Shown here in pieces: positions 32,466-41,478 of a DNA stretch of 64,000 nucleotides. This stretch comes from Marinomonas lutimaris (lineage in GTDB: Bacteria > Pseudomonadota > Gammaproteobacteria > Pseudomonadales > Marinomonadaceae). Numbering within the stretch: position 1 is the stretch's first letter; each line of letters starts with the position of its first letter. The DNA lies in NCBI RefSeq assembly GCF_019426345.1, contig NZ_JAHLLW010000018.1, positions 31,275-95,274 on the forward strand, read 5' to 3'. The position numbers and the translations under genes are program-made. The notes under the pieces were generated by a model, which worked only from the letters and a program-made list of their open reading frames with translations, had not been told where the DNA came from and did not search any database.

Positions 32466-34108
32466 GTGACCCGAACAAGCAAGTGGAAAGTATGCGACAA
32501 GTCCGATTTAATTCTATCTGGCTCGTGCCTTTAATTGCGCTTTTGGTTGCCGGTTGGATGCTCTATCAAAATTGGTCAAGCCAAGGTCCAGTCATTACTT
32601 TATTGGCTTCTAATGCGGAAGGATTAGAAATTGGTAAGACAAAACTTAAATCTCGCAACGTAGATGTGGGCAGAGTAATTGATATCCGTTTGAGTGAAGA
32701 CTATGAAAACGCGATTATCAAAGTTCGTATGAATCACGGCACAGAACAGATGTTACGTGATGACGCAAGGTTTTGGGTGGTCAAGCCTCGAATTGGCAAA
32801 GAGGGAGTTAGTGGGCTTGGAACTCTATTGTCCGGTGCCTATATTGATATGACGCCAGGTGTAAAAGGACATCTGAAAACGGATTTCACACTCCTAAGCC
32901 AGCCTCCACTTTCTACTGAAAATGAAGGCGTCCGCCTTGTTTTATCCAGCACAGAAGGTTCTAAATTAGACGTCGGTGCTTTGGTGCATTTTCGTGGTTA
33001 TGAAGTCGGTTATGTTGAAAAAGTCGGCTTTGACACAGAAAAAGGCGCTATTACTTATCGTGTTGTGATTCGTTCGCCTTATGATGCTTTGATAAACAGT
33101 GATGTACAGTTTTGGATGACTCCTGGTCTGTCATTTAAGAGTTCCGCTAGTGGTTTTGAAGTTCGTCTCGATTCATTGGAGACATTTTTAGCAGGTGGTA
33201 TTTCCTTTGGTTTGCCCCCAGGGCGAACAGCTGGACATCCTGTTAAAGATATGGCCGCATTTCGTTTATATGGCTCTAAAGAAAGTGCTGCCAACAACAT
33301 GTTCAGTGAATTTATCAATTATGTCTTTTTGTTTGAGAGCAATATCAGTGGTCTAACACCTGGTGCAGCCGTTGAGTTCCGTGGAGTACGAATTGGTACC
33401 GTTTTGGATGTGCCTTTTAATGGTATTCCAATGGATTCTTTGACGTCTCTTGATACCCCTTTGATCCCTGTGCGTGCCCGAATTGAGCCGCAACGATTGA
33501 ATTCTTTAGATACTTCCGGTGCGATGTCATTACAGAAGTGGAATGAATTAATTGAGGATCGAATAAACAAAGGCGTTCGGGCTTCTTTAAAAATAGGCAA
33601 CTATTTAAATGGCGCTAAAGTCATTAATATTGATTTTATGAAGAATCCACCACCGATAAAGCTGAAAGAGTTTGCGGGTTACAAAATATTTCCGACGGCA
33701 CCTGATGCCTTTGGCAATATTGAAACAAAAGTGGTTACCATTTTGGATAATTTGTCGCAGGTACCATTGAGCAGTACGTTTGAGCAGCTAGGTCAAACTA
33801 TGGGGCAAGCCAATGAGACATTGCATCAATTGCAAGAGCTTAGTAAAAGCGTAAAACAGCTCGTGGATAAATCTGAAACACAGCAACTTCCCGCTGATTT
33901 GGCCGCTACCATTAATGAGTTGAATTTAACGCTGGAAACCTATCAAGCAGATGGTCAAATAGGTCGCCCATTAAGAGAGAATATGGTGTCGTTAGGACGT
34001 GCATTAAATGAACTACAGCCCTTACTAAGACAGTTAAGAGAGAACCCAAACACCTTAATTTTTGATAGTAAACCGCGAGCAGATGTTGAGCCGAAAGCGG
34101 CGAAATAG
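32462..34108 (+). CDS. pqiB: Intermembrane transport protein PqiB (three MCE domains)
   Basis: 548 residues from a GTG start overlapping the pqiA stop, with AAGGAGAAAAGA upstream. One N-terminal transmembrane helix (IWLVPLIALLVAGWMLY) anchors it. Three MCE/MlaD domains follow, beginning near ITLLASNAEGLEIGKTKLKS, VRLVLSSTEGSKLDVGAL and NYVFLFESNISGLTPGAAVE, then a C-terminal coiled coil (about 435-530) that forms the periplasm-spanning needle in E. coli PqiB. The length equals that of E. coli PqiB. Confidence 0.96.
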   Translation: MSDPNKQVESMRQVRFNSIWLVPLIALLVAGWMLYQNWSSQGPVITLLASNAEGLEIGKTKLKSRNVDVGRVIDIRLSEDYENAIIKVRMNHGTEQMLRDDARFWVVKPRIGKEGVSGLGTLLSGAYIDMTPGVKGHLKTDFTLLSQPPLSTENEGVRLVLSSTEGSKLDVGALVHFRGYEVGYVEKVGFDTEKGAITYRVVIRSPYDALINSDVQFWMTPGLSFKSSASGFEVRLDSLETFLAGGISFGLPPGRTAGHPVKDMAAFRLYGSKESAANNMFSEFINYVFLFESNISGLTPGAAVEFRGVRIGTVLDVPFNGIPMDSLTSLDTPLIPVRARIEPQRLNSLDTSGAMSLQKWNELIEDRINKGVRASLKIGNYLNGAKVINIDFMKNPPPIKLKEFAGYKIFPTAPDAFGNIETKVVTILDNLSQVPLSSTFEQLGQTMGQANETLHQLQELSKSVKQLVDKSETQQLPADLAATINELNLTLETYQADGQIGRPLRENMVSLGRALNELQPLLRQLRENPNTLIFDSKPRADVEPKAAK

Positions 34109-34122
34109 TTCAAAGGAATAAA

Positions 34123-34719
34123 ATGAATATGATGATTTATGGGCGTGTGTTTTTTCTTGCTTTGATAAGTTGGATGATGGCGGGTTGCGCTACACCAACG
34201 CCACCTAGCAATGAATATTTATTGATGGATACAGGGCTGAAAAATGTCCAAGCTCAGCTGAGTAAAAAAATGGCGGTTCAGCTTATGCCAATTGTCGTTG
34301 CTAACTATCTGGCGGGTAACGAGATTGTGCTAGTGACGAAAGAAGGGGAGGTTCATCGATCGCAGAGTAACTTGTGGGCAGAGTCTTTGTCTCCTCAGTT
34401 GACTCGTTTAACACAGCAGCGATTGGAAAAAACCTTGCCTAATATTACCTGGTTTGGTGGGCAGCGGTTGCCTTCTTATGCGATTGCTTTGTTAAATATC
34501 GAAGTGGACGACTTTTATGCTGACTTGGAAGGTATGGTGCATATCTCTGGGCGTTGGCAAGTGATTTCAGCAACGGGAGAGTTGGCCGCTTCGAGCACTT
34601 TTGACGTCAAAAGTGAATTGAAATCGGATGGATACTCAACCATGGTGCAAACTCTGTCTGCTAGTTGGTTTAATAAGGTAATTGATCCGATGGCAAAAGA
34701 AATAGCGCTTTCGTTTTAA
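34123..34719 (+). CDS. pqiC: Outer-membrane lipoprotein PqiC
   Basis: 198 residues. Signal peptide with lipobox MMAGC (Cys22) and the ABC-type transport auxiliary lipoprotein (DUF330) fold: NEYLLMDTGLKN, QLMPIVVANYLAGNEIVLVT, and the late QTLSASWFNKVIDPMAKEI. It completes the pqiABC operon, presumably capping the PqiB needle at the outer membrane. A strong terminator follows. Confidence 0.93.
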   Translation: MNMMIYGRVFFLALISWMMAGCATPTPPSNEYLLMDTGLKNVQAQLSKKMAVQLMPIVVANYLAGNEIVLVTKEGEVHRSQSNLWAESLSPQLTRLTQQRLEKTLPNITWFGGQRLPSYAIALLNIEVDDFYADLEGMVHISGRWQVISATGELAASSTFDVKSELKSDGYSTMVQTLSASWFNKVIDPMAKEIALSF

Positions 34720-34747
34720 AACTAAAAGTCATTCAAAAAATTGTAAT

Positions 34748-34783
34748 AAAAAGGGACAACGAATCAATTCGCTGTCCCTTTTT
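34748..34783 (+). terminator. Intrinsic terminator after pqiC
   Basis: AAAAAGGGACA / TGTCCCTTTTT with an inner CGAAT/ATTCG stem and downstream TTTTTATT. A/T runs on both sides make it bidirectional, serving also the convergent methyltransferase gene. Confidence 0.9.
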
Positions 34784-34806
34784 ATTAGTGTAATTAAGGA
34801 TACTTT

Positions 34807-35718
34807 CTAGTTCGTTTTATTGAACTCGTTCATGGCGGCAATGTGTTCAGGTCCAATTCCGCAACAACCGCCAATCAAGGTTGCACCGTCTGCAACCCAT
34901 TGCTTAACCCAAGTTAGGTAGGCTGGTGGTGTTAGATCAGCGCGCAATTCATCTAAACCATCATTTGCCGTAGCATTTTTAGGTTGTGGTGGAAAAGCAT
35001 TGGCGTAAGCTCCCACTTGGATGCTGCTAGCGTTCAAAGAAGACAATACTGTTTGAGTCACTCGAATCGCTTCTCCGATAATTTCAGGCTGGCTGCAATT
35101 AAATAAAATGGCATTGACGCCGATGGCTTGCATGGCTTTTACGGCTTCGACAACAGTTTCGCCAGAACGTAGCAAAGGTTCGGTCGTTGGCTCTGAATCT
35201 TCAAGCGTAAAAGAGACCCAGAAAGGTTTTTGATCGGTATCAATTTTATCGACAAGGGCTTTTACGCGAGTGACTTCGTCAATTAAGCTTTGTGTTTCGG
35301 ATAACCAAAGATCCACGTATGGGTTTAGTGATTCAATTAGCGGCACTGCGAGTTCTTCAACTCGATTGGCTTGATACAGATCCGCTCGGTATGAACCAAA
35401 CAAAGGAGCAAGAGAGCCTGCTACTTTGGTGTCTGTTTGGCTTTCATCAGCAGCCTCACGAGCGACTTTTCCTGAAAGTGTAGCAAGTGCGCGGCCTTGT
35501 TCTTTAAAGACGTCTTCACCTATGTGAAAAGGTACTAGGGCATAGCTATTTGTAGTGATGACGCGAGAGCCGTTTGCAATGTAAGACTGGTGTACTTCCT
35601 TCACAATGCTTGGCGCTTCCATCATGGCTAATGCAGACCATTCTGGCTGTTTAAAAGGTGCGCCGCGGCGTTCAAGTTCTCGGCCCATGCCGCCATCAAG
35701 AATGGTGAATGAAGTCAT
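34807..35718 (-). CDS. Homocysteine S-methyltransferase family protein
   Basis: 303 residues from the ATG at 35718, chosen because AGGACAT lies upstream and the protein then starts with MTSFTILDGGMGRELERRG, the conserved beginning of the betaine/S-methylmethionine-homocysteine methyltransferase fold. Zinc-binding cysteines appear in ILFNCSQPE and in LIGGCCGIGPEH near the C-terminus. It is MmuM-like: it probably transfers a methyl group from S-methylmethionine or a related donor to homocysteine. No mmuP transporter is adjacent. Confidence 0.9.
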   Translation of the reverse strand: MTSFTILDGGMGRELERRGAPFKQPEWSALAMMEAPSIVKEVHQSYIANGSRVITTNSYALVPFHIGEDVFKEQGRALATLSGKVAREAADESQTDTKVAGSLAPLFGSYRADLYQANRVEELAVPLIESLNPYVDLWLSETQSLIDEVTRVKALVDKIDTDQKPFWVSFTLEDSEPTTEPLLRSGETVVEAVKAMQAIGVNAILFNCSQPEIIGEAIRVTQTVLSSLNASSIQVGAYANAFPPQPKNATANDGLDELRADLTPPAYLTWVKQWVADGATLIGGCCGIGPEHIAAMNEFNKTN

Positions 35719-35804
35719 ATAATGTCCTATAGTGTTTTGGTGTATGCGCGATTTTAGACAGATTTTTAAAGTATTCAATGGTCACGCAAATTATCCACGT
35801 GAAA

Positions 35805-36410
35805 CTAGAGATCTTTTGTATAACGTTTAAGCATATCTTCTTGTGTTTCAGGCTCACCTGTAATCGCCAGTTGATCATTGATCATGACGCCCATAGTGGG
35901 TAGAGAAGAGCGTTCGATTGTTGACTCACTGGACCAAAGTTTAGATCGCATTAAAGCTTTCGCACAATGTAGAAAAACTTCGGTGACTTGTACTTCAATG
36001 CAGGCTTTCGGAGGGTTGGCTTCTTCTGCAAAAAGTGCCAAATAGTTTGCCGCGGTACTGATGCGAGCGGTGCCATTAATACGTAAGCTTTCATCAACGC
36101 CCGGAATCAGGAAAAGACAGCCAATATTTTTAGTCTCTACTAAATTCACTAAGCTATCTAAACGATTGTTACCTTTTGACTCAGGAATAACGATACATCT
36201 CTCATTGATGATTTTTACAAAGCCAGGCTGGCCTCCACGAAGAGAACAATCTGTACGGCCTTCAGTGTTGTAACTGGCGAGAGTAAAAAATGGCGATAGG
36301 TTGATAAATGCGATTGAATGCTTTTCTAATTTTGTTAGCTGCTTGTCTTTTGCTCGGCCTTTGGGAAAATCAAATACTTCTCTTAGTTCCTCTTCCGATT
36401 TTATGTACAT
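35805..36410 (-). CDS. FMN-binding PPOX-family protein (MSMEG_1061-like)
   Basis: 201 residues of the split-barrel flavin-binding fold. Segments SPFFTLASYNTEGRTDCSLR, NNRLDSLVNLVETKNIGCLF and SLRINGTARIST correspond to the FMN phosphate site and dimer interface of the pyridoxamine 5'-phosphate oxidase superfamily, in the branch named after MSMEG_1061. Redox substrate unknown. Transcribed in the same direction as the methyltransferase downstream, 86 bp apart. Confidence 0.85.
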   Translation of the reverse strand: MYIKSEEELREVFDFPKGRAKDKQLTKLEKHSIAFINLSPFFTLASYNTEGRTDCSLRGGQPGFVKIINERCIVIPESKGNNRLDSLVNLVETKNIGCLFLIPGVDESLRINGTARISTAANYLALFAEEANPPKACIEVQVTEVFLHCAKALMRSKLWSSESTIERSSLPTMGVMINDQLAITGEPETQEDMLKRYTKDL

Positions 36411-36476
36411 AAAAATGTCCTTATCTTTTTAACGCATATTTTTTCGTAAGCCGAGAGTGTTGGGTTCGGTAGACGG

Positions 36477-37343
36477 TTATTCAGTATACTTTAAAAATGC
36501 CTGCATGGAATCGAGAACATGCATTGGGTGAGTCATGTGCAAACAATGCCCATTACCTTCGATGATGTCTAGCTTGGCATTCTGTAATCTACTTTGCGTA
36601 TATTTACCGACACTTACAGCAACTAATGCATCGTTTGAGCTTTGTAATATTAAGCATGGGTGAGATATTTGAGGAAGCAATTCTCGATAATCGGAGAAGA
36701 AAGTTGCTTCAGCGAAGGGCTTGGAATAGGTCACATCGGTAGCGCAAAAGCTGCTCAGTAATTCATGTACTAATGTGTCACTTTCTGACATTCCTGGGCC
36801 AATAGGCGATAAGTCGCTTCCCATCACCATGGGCGCTAGGTAGTTGCCCCAGCCGATATAGTCTTTATCCATCAACTGAATAAGCTCTTCTAGGTTTTGT
36901 TTCTCAGAACCACCTTGGTAATCTTCGTCTAAGTTTAAAAAACAAGGTGAGGGGCAAATAGCGATTATCTTAGAGAATAGATCAGGACGTTGTTTGGCGG
37001 CAAGCCATCCAATCGTGCTGCTTACTGAATGACCGACAAAAATAGTGTCTCTTAGCTCTAAAGCGTCGCATATTTCAATGATATCTAACGCATAACCTTC
37101 TAAGTGCTGGTAGCGATTTTCCTCATACGCTGAGAAGTCTGAGCTGCCACTACCAACATAATCAAACAGTAGAACTTGATACTCTTTTTCAAGAAAAGGC
37201 AGCATGAAGCGCCACATATTTTGGTTACAACCAAAGCCATGGGCTAAAATAATAGTTTGTTCACCTTTGCCTGACAGCTTGACGTTATTGCGTTGCATAA
37301 TGTTATTGGACTCGTACTTTCCGTGTTGTGTCTTAAACATCAT
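36477..37343 (-). CDS. RsbQ-like alpha/beta-hydrolase
   Basis: 288 residues. It follows Bacillus RsbQ almost block by block: RNNVKLSGKG, AHGFGCNQNMWRF, LFDYVGSGSSDFSAY, NRYQHLEGYALDI, VFVGHSVSS-type elbow (Ser in G-H-S-V-S), FCATDVTYSKPFAEATFFSD and the catalytic GHCLHMTHP. RsbQ and the plant D14/KAI2 hydrolases share this fold; RsbQ works with the PAS phosphatase RsbP in stress signalling. No RsbP-like gene lies next to it. The ATG at 37343 has AAGGGA upstream. Confidence 0.88.
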   Translation of the reverse strand: MMFKTQHGKYESNNIMQRNNVKLSGKGEQTIILAHGFGCNQNMWRFMLPFLEKEYQVLLFDYVGSGSSDFSAYEENRYQHLEGYALDIIEICDALELRDTIFVGHSVSSTIGWLAAKQRPDLFSKIIAICPSPCFLNLDEDYQGGSEKQNLEELIQLMDKDYIGWGNYLAPMVMGSDLSPIGPGMSESDTLVHELLSSFCATDVTYSKPFAEATFFSDYRELLPQISHPCLILQSSNDALVAVSVGKYTQSRLQNAKLDIIEGNGHCLHMTHPMHVLDSMQAFLKYTE

Positions 37344-37471
37344 GATTTCCCTTCTTCTTAATCGGAGCTTTTGTGTTAGCTATGTGTTCTATCATAGGTA
37401 TAACGCCATTTTATAATACCTGTGTGATACGTTTAATGATCTATAGCAAGGTTTATTAAAGTGAAATAACA

Positions 37472-37500
37472 AAAACGCCAACAAAAATTGTTGGCGTTTT
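37472..37500 (-). terminator. Intrinsic terminator of the antiporter gene
   Basis: AAAACGCCAACAA / TTGTTGGCGTTTT, a 13-bp perfect stem with a 3-nt loop and T-run on the minus strand, 69 bp after the antiporter stop codon. Confidence 0.85.
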
Positions 37501-37568
37501 AAGTTCGAATAATGAGTCTTTCGATAGTTACACTATAAAAGACTCTTATCAAAAGGATGAGCTTGTCG

Positions 37569-38855
37569 TTATTTCGCTTTGTTTTTTGCTGCTTCAATGC
37601 TTTTCTGAATCAGAGGCGAAATAGTGAGGCCTTGTACAATGATGGAGAAGATAACCACAACATAAGTAATAATGACGATGATGTCGTGTAAATCTAACCC
37701 TTCAATCATCATTTTATTGGTTGGAATCGCTGCGGCCATGGCAAGAGCCAATCCGCCGCGCAAACCACCCCAAGTCAAGATCTTTACAGAGTGTTTATCG
37801 TACTCGCGGTAGCGTTTGAAAATCAAATATGGGCTGCCAACACTGATAAAACGAGCCAGTAGCACAACAGGCACCATGACTAAACCTACACCTATTATTT
37901 CCCAGGTTAAAGGCATGGTAACGATCAACATACCTATGATTAGGAAAAGCAGAGCGTTTAAGAAGCTGTCTGTCGCATGCCAAAAGTCTTTCACGTAGCG
38001 AGTGCCATCTGGACCGCTCTTCTTAGACGCTTTTGCCCGTGTGATGTTGCCAAGAAGAATGCCACTTGTCACCATCGCAAGTGCACCGGAAATCTCCCAA
38101 ATATTAGCCAAGGCAAAGCCAGCGGAAGGAATGGTTAGAGTAACTAGCAGGCGTGTATTGATATCTTTGCAATTGATAATAACAAAGTGACCAACCAGAG
38201 CGATAACAAGACCAAATACAATGCCACCAATCGCGTCGACTAAAAATAGCTCAGCGACGTCTTGGAAGTTGGCTTCAGTACCATAAAATGCGACCGCAAA
38301 GATGGTGGTGAAAATAACCAAACCAACGCCATCGTTAAACAAGGATTCACCTTCTACTTGAATCGAAATGCCTTGTGGCGCATTCATTTGTTTGATGATG
38401 GCCAATACTGCAATCGGGTCAGTTGGGCTTATCAAAGCACCGAATAGTAAACAGTAGATAAAAGGTATTGGGAAGTTGAGAAGAGCAAATATGTAGTAAC
38501 TTAAATAGCCAACTATAAAAGTCGAAGCGAGTGTGGAAAATAATACCAGAATGGTGATTTCCCAACGCTGTCTTCTTAATGCTGCAAGGTCGATTTCTAA
38601 AGCCCCGGCAAATAACAAAAAGCCTAGCATGCCTTTTAGTAGAAGTTGATTAAAGTCTATGCCAGAAACGACCTGAGTAATGAAAACCGCGGTTTCATCA
38701 CCAAGCATTTTTACTGCAAGAATCAGTAGTAATGAAATTACGACAGAGCCTGTAGTAATGGCGATCGTAGTTTGCATTTTTAGTATGTATTGGTTGGTAA
38801 AAGCGATGAAAACCGCTAGTGCCGATAGAAAACAGATGAGATACCAAGCGTTCAT
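37569..38855 (-). CDS. CPA1-type Na+/H+ antiporter (NhaP family)
   Basis: 428 residues with about 12-13 transmembrane helices. The signature region GALISPTDPIAVLAIIKQ followed by EGESLFNDGVGLVIF contains the Asp and Asn-Asp residues that bind the cation in NhaP/NHE exchangers; TWGGLRGGLALAMAAAIP is the other conserved CPA1 motif. It exports Na+ (or K+) for protons, fitting a marine cell. Monocistronic with its own terminator. Confidence 0.93.
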   Translation of the reverse strand: MNAWYLICFLSALAVFIAFTNQYILKMQTTIAITTGSVVISLLLILAVKMLGDETAVFITQVVSGIDFNQLLLKGMLGFLLFAGALEIDLAALRRQRWEITILVLFSTLASTFIVGYLSYYIFALLNFPIPFIYCLLFGALISPTDPIAVLAIIKQMNAPQGISIQVEGESLFNDGVGLVIFTTIFAVAFYGTEANFQDVAELFLVDAIGGIVFGLVIALVGHFVIINCKDINTRLLVTLTIPSAGFALANIWEISGALAMVTSGILLGNITRAKASKKSGPDGTRYVKDFWHATDSFLNALLFLIIGMLIVTMPLTWEIIGVGLVMVPVVLLARFISVGSPYLIFKRYREYDKHSVKILTWGGLRGGLALAMAAAIPTNKMMIEGLDLHDIIVIITYVVVIFSIIVQGLTISPLIQKSIEAAKNKAK

Positions 38856-39213
38856 TCGAGAACCTTAACATTATCAGTAAGAGTGAGAGTCATAAAAGGG
38901 TGCATGGGGGATGCAGGGGCAGTATGTTATCCCTAGAATTTGCCTCTGTCACTGTTTCGCTGTACAAAAAGTAGTCCTGAAGTGGGTGTTTTTTTATAAA
39001 ACAGGAAGTTTTATTTCAAAAAGCATCATTTTTGGACGATATTTCGCTTCTTATGTAGGAAAATTACAACGAAACTCAAATTCGGTTGTGCATTTTTCGA
39101 ATAGTACGAGCAAAAAAATTATTCTTCTTTTGTGTATATCTCTTCTATTCTGTTGTTATGGAGAACAATTAAATAGCAAAACAATTAATAAAAAGAAAAA
39201 TAAGGAAGCTTAC
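38856..39213. other. Intergenic region between antiporter and esterase genes
   Basis: 358 bp between divergent genes. An open frame in phase with the esterase extends back to 38911 but lacks a ribosome binding site and would hide the signal peptide, so it is treated as non-coding. It presumably contains both promoters. No repeat or RNA recognised. Confidence 0.5.
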
Positions 39214-40965
39214 ATGTCTCAGTCTTTATACAAATCAAACTTATACAAACCCAGCTTACTTGCCGTAGCTATTAGTAGCTTTGTTGCTTACAGCGGTATC
39301 ACAAGTGCGGCGAATTCTTCGGCTATTCCACAGTTAAGTGAAGCAAAAAGCTCTGTTCTTGCGACGAGCTGTGAAGGGCTTTCATCTCTTTTAACGGCTA
39401 GTAATACAGTAATAAATTCTGTTGAAACTGTGGCGAAAGGGACGTTAAAGTTAGGAAACAGTGATGTTGAGGAGCATTGTTTAGTTAAAGGAAAAATGCA
39501 TGAGCGTATTGGCGATGTCGACGGTAAGTCTTATGCCATAGGTTTTGAGATGCGCTTACCTAAAAAGTGGAACGGACGTTTTCTTTATCAAGCAAATGGT
39601 GGTTTAGATGGCGCAGTGAGAACGGCTGAAGGCGCAATGGGCGGTGGTCCATTAACTGGTGCACTATTACAGGGTTTTGCTGTGATTAGCTCAGATGCTG
39701 GTCACGATAAGAGTATTCCGACCTTTGCTTATGACCCACAAGCGAGACTTGATTATGGTTATCAAGCTGTTGCTAAGTTAACGCCAATGGCGAAAACAGT
39801 TATTCATCAAGTCTATGGCAAAGGTCCTGATCGTAGTTATTTTGCAGGCTGTTCCAATGGTGGTCGCCATGCGATGGTAGCTGCGACTCGATACGCTAAT
39901 GACTACGACGGATTTTTAGTTGGTGCACCAGGTTATCGTTTACCGCTTGCGGCAGTGGCAAGTATTGCTGGCGCTCAAGTCTATGCTTCTGTTCCTGATA
40001 CAGATAAAAAGGACTTGAAAACGGCTTTTACTCTTGCTGAACGAACAACCGTTTCGAAGGCTATATTGGCAAAATGTGATGCTCTTGATGGCGTGAAAGA
40101 TGACATGATTCAAGATTTTAAGTCTTGTCAGACGGCTTTTAGTATTCAAACCGATGTCGCAACCTGTAAGGCTGAGCGTGACGGTAGCTGCCTTACTCAG
40201 CCGCAGAAAAATGCAATAGATAGTATTTTTAAAGGTGTAACTACGAGCAATGGAAAGCGTTTTTATTCCTCTTTTCCTTATGACGCAGGCATAAATAACA
40301 GTGATCAGATGATGTGGGAATATTCGGCACCGATTGAGCGAGACTCTGGTGCGGTAGCGATGATTTTTAATACACCACCAGTTGAACTTAAAGATTACAG
40401 TATTCGCAATTTCGATGGTGCTGACTTTGTTTGGAAAGCTAATATTGATGATTTAGTGGCAAAAGTGAATGCCGTATCGGGCGTTTATAAAGAGTCTGCT
40501 ATGTCATTTATGGCGCAGCCTACACCACAAAACATGTCCACCTTACGTGATAACGGAGGAAAAATTATGGTGTACCATGGCGTGTCTGATGCGATTTTTT
40601 CTGTGCAGGATACTGAAGCTTGGTATCAAGCGTTAGACGCTGAAAATAACGGTCATGCAAACGATTTTGCTCAGTTTTATCCTGTTCCTGGTATGGGGCA
40701 TTGTCGTGGCGGTCAAGCCACAGACCAATTTGATATGTTAACACCGTTAGTAGCTTGGGTAGAAAAAGGACAGAAGCCTAAACAGGTAATTGCTACGGCT
40801 CGTGGCGAAGGAAATCCTGGTGGTGTAAATGACGAGTTGCCAGCTTCTTGGAGTGCTAATCGTACTCGACCTCTTTGTCCTTATCCTAGTGTGGCAACTT
40901 ACGATGGCAAAGGCGATGTAGAAAGAGCGCAAAGTTTTGCCTGTAAAGCTCCCCAAAGCATGTAA
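39214..40965 (+). CDS. Secreted tannase/feruloyl esterase family protein
   Basis: 583 residues starting at the ATG at 39214, preceded by AAGGAAG and followed by a signal peptide (SLLAVAISSFVAYSGITSAA). The esterase nucleophile is in YFAGCSNGGRHAM (C-S-x-G-G) and the histidine in GMGHCRGG; the adjacent Cys-Ser and His-Cys pairs form the disulfide-linked catalytic motif known in this family. The Asp is probably in HGVSDAIFS. It cleaves ester bonds in gallotannins or feruloylated plant or algal polymers. Periplasmic or secreted. The longer upstream frame is unlikely to be translated. Confidence 0.9.
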   Translation: MSQSLYKSNLYKPSLLAVAISSFVAYSGITSAANSSAIPQLSEAKSSVLATSCEGLSSLLTASNTVINSVETVAKGTLKLGNSDVEEHCLVKGKMHERIGDVDGKSYAIGFEMRLPKKWNGRFLYQANGGLDGAVRTAEGAMGGGPLTGALLQGFAVISSDAGHDKSIPTFAYDPQARLDYGYQAVAKLTPMAKTVIHQVYGKGPDRSYFAGCSNGGRHAMVAATRYANDYDGFLVGAPGYRLPLAAVASIAGAQVYASVPDTDKKDLKTAFTLAERTTVSKAILAKCDALDGVKDDMIQDFKSCQTAFSIQTDVATCKAERDGSCLTQPQKNAIDSIFKGVTTSNGKRFYSSFPYDAGINNSDQMMWEYSAPIERDSGAVAMIFNTPPVELKDYSIRNFDGADFVWKANIDDLVAKVNAVSGVYKESAMSFMAQPTPQNMSTLRDNGGKIMVYHGVSDAIFSVQDTEAWYQALDAENNGHANDFAQFYPVPGMGHCRGGQATDQFDMLTPLVAWVEKGQKPKQVIATARGEGNPGGVNDELPASWSANRTRPLCPYPSVATYDGKGDVERAQSFACKAPQSM

Positions 40966-41000
40966 AGTGTTTTTTATGCATCATGTGATGCATTCTTTTT

Positions 41001-41048
41001 AGATACAGAAAGGCTTGCTTGTGAAAATAGGCAAGCCTTTCTGTATCT
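41001..41048 (+). terminator. 18-bp perfect hairpin after the esterase gene
   Basis: AGATACAGAAAGGCTTGC / GCAAGCCTTTCTGTATCT with a 12-nt loop. No T-run follows, so it may be a terminator of the large-stem type or a mobile-repeat relic. The 40966-41478 gap otherwise holds the element at 41253-41441. Confidence 0.65.
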
Positions 41049-41252
41049 AAAGCCTCTCTTCAATGCGCCATGTACTGTTATTAATGGATGACAATAACAT
41101 CCCTGATTTTTTCATAGTTTGTAAATCCCTTTCATTTCCTGAAGTATTTTTGCTTTTTTGGTCGTAATTTACTTACAAAACCTAACCAATCGGTTTGTTA
41201 CAGATGAAGCAAAGGTGTAACGGGAGTATAATCTGCGGCATTTACACTATGT

Positions 41253-41441
41253 GAGACCTTTGCGCGGCTACTTTGCTCGTCAATACTTAGTAAAAAACAA
41301 ACTCGAATTACTCATTTATACCCTATTGAGTATGGCTTTTGCGTCCTGCGACGCCATATCACTTACATTCATGTAAGTGTCCGCTTTCTCGTTTATTTTT
41401 GCCTCGTTTTGGCTTCGTGCGTGACATTGTGAAAAGGTCTC
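41253..41441. repeat. MITE-like element with GAGACCTTT ends
   Basis: 189 bp bounded by GAGACCTTT and AAAGGTCTC (9-bp perfect terminal inverted repeats). The first 75 bp match the element at 50651-50727 (both carry AAAAACAAACT and CTCATTTATA). No transposase inside. No clear target duplication is seen. It may carry promoter or terminator signals for the gene at 41479. Confidence 0.6.
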
Positions 41442-41478
41442 TTTATGAAATTTAGTGACATCTTTTAGGAGTATATTT

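Noticed and set aside
38911..39213. 101-codon N-terminal extension of the tannase/feruloyl esterase
   Set aside because: No ribosome binding site at 38911, and the ATG at 39214 has AAGGAAG and a proper signal peptide directly after it.
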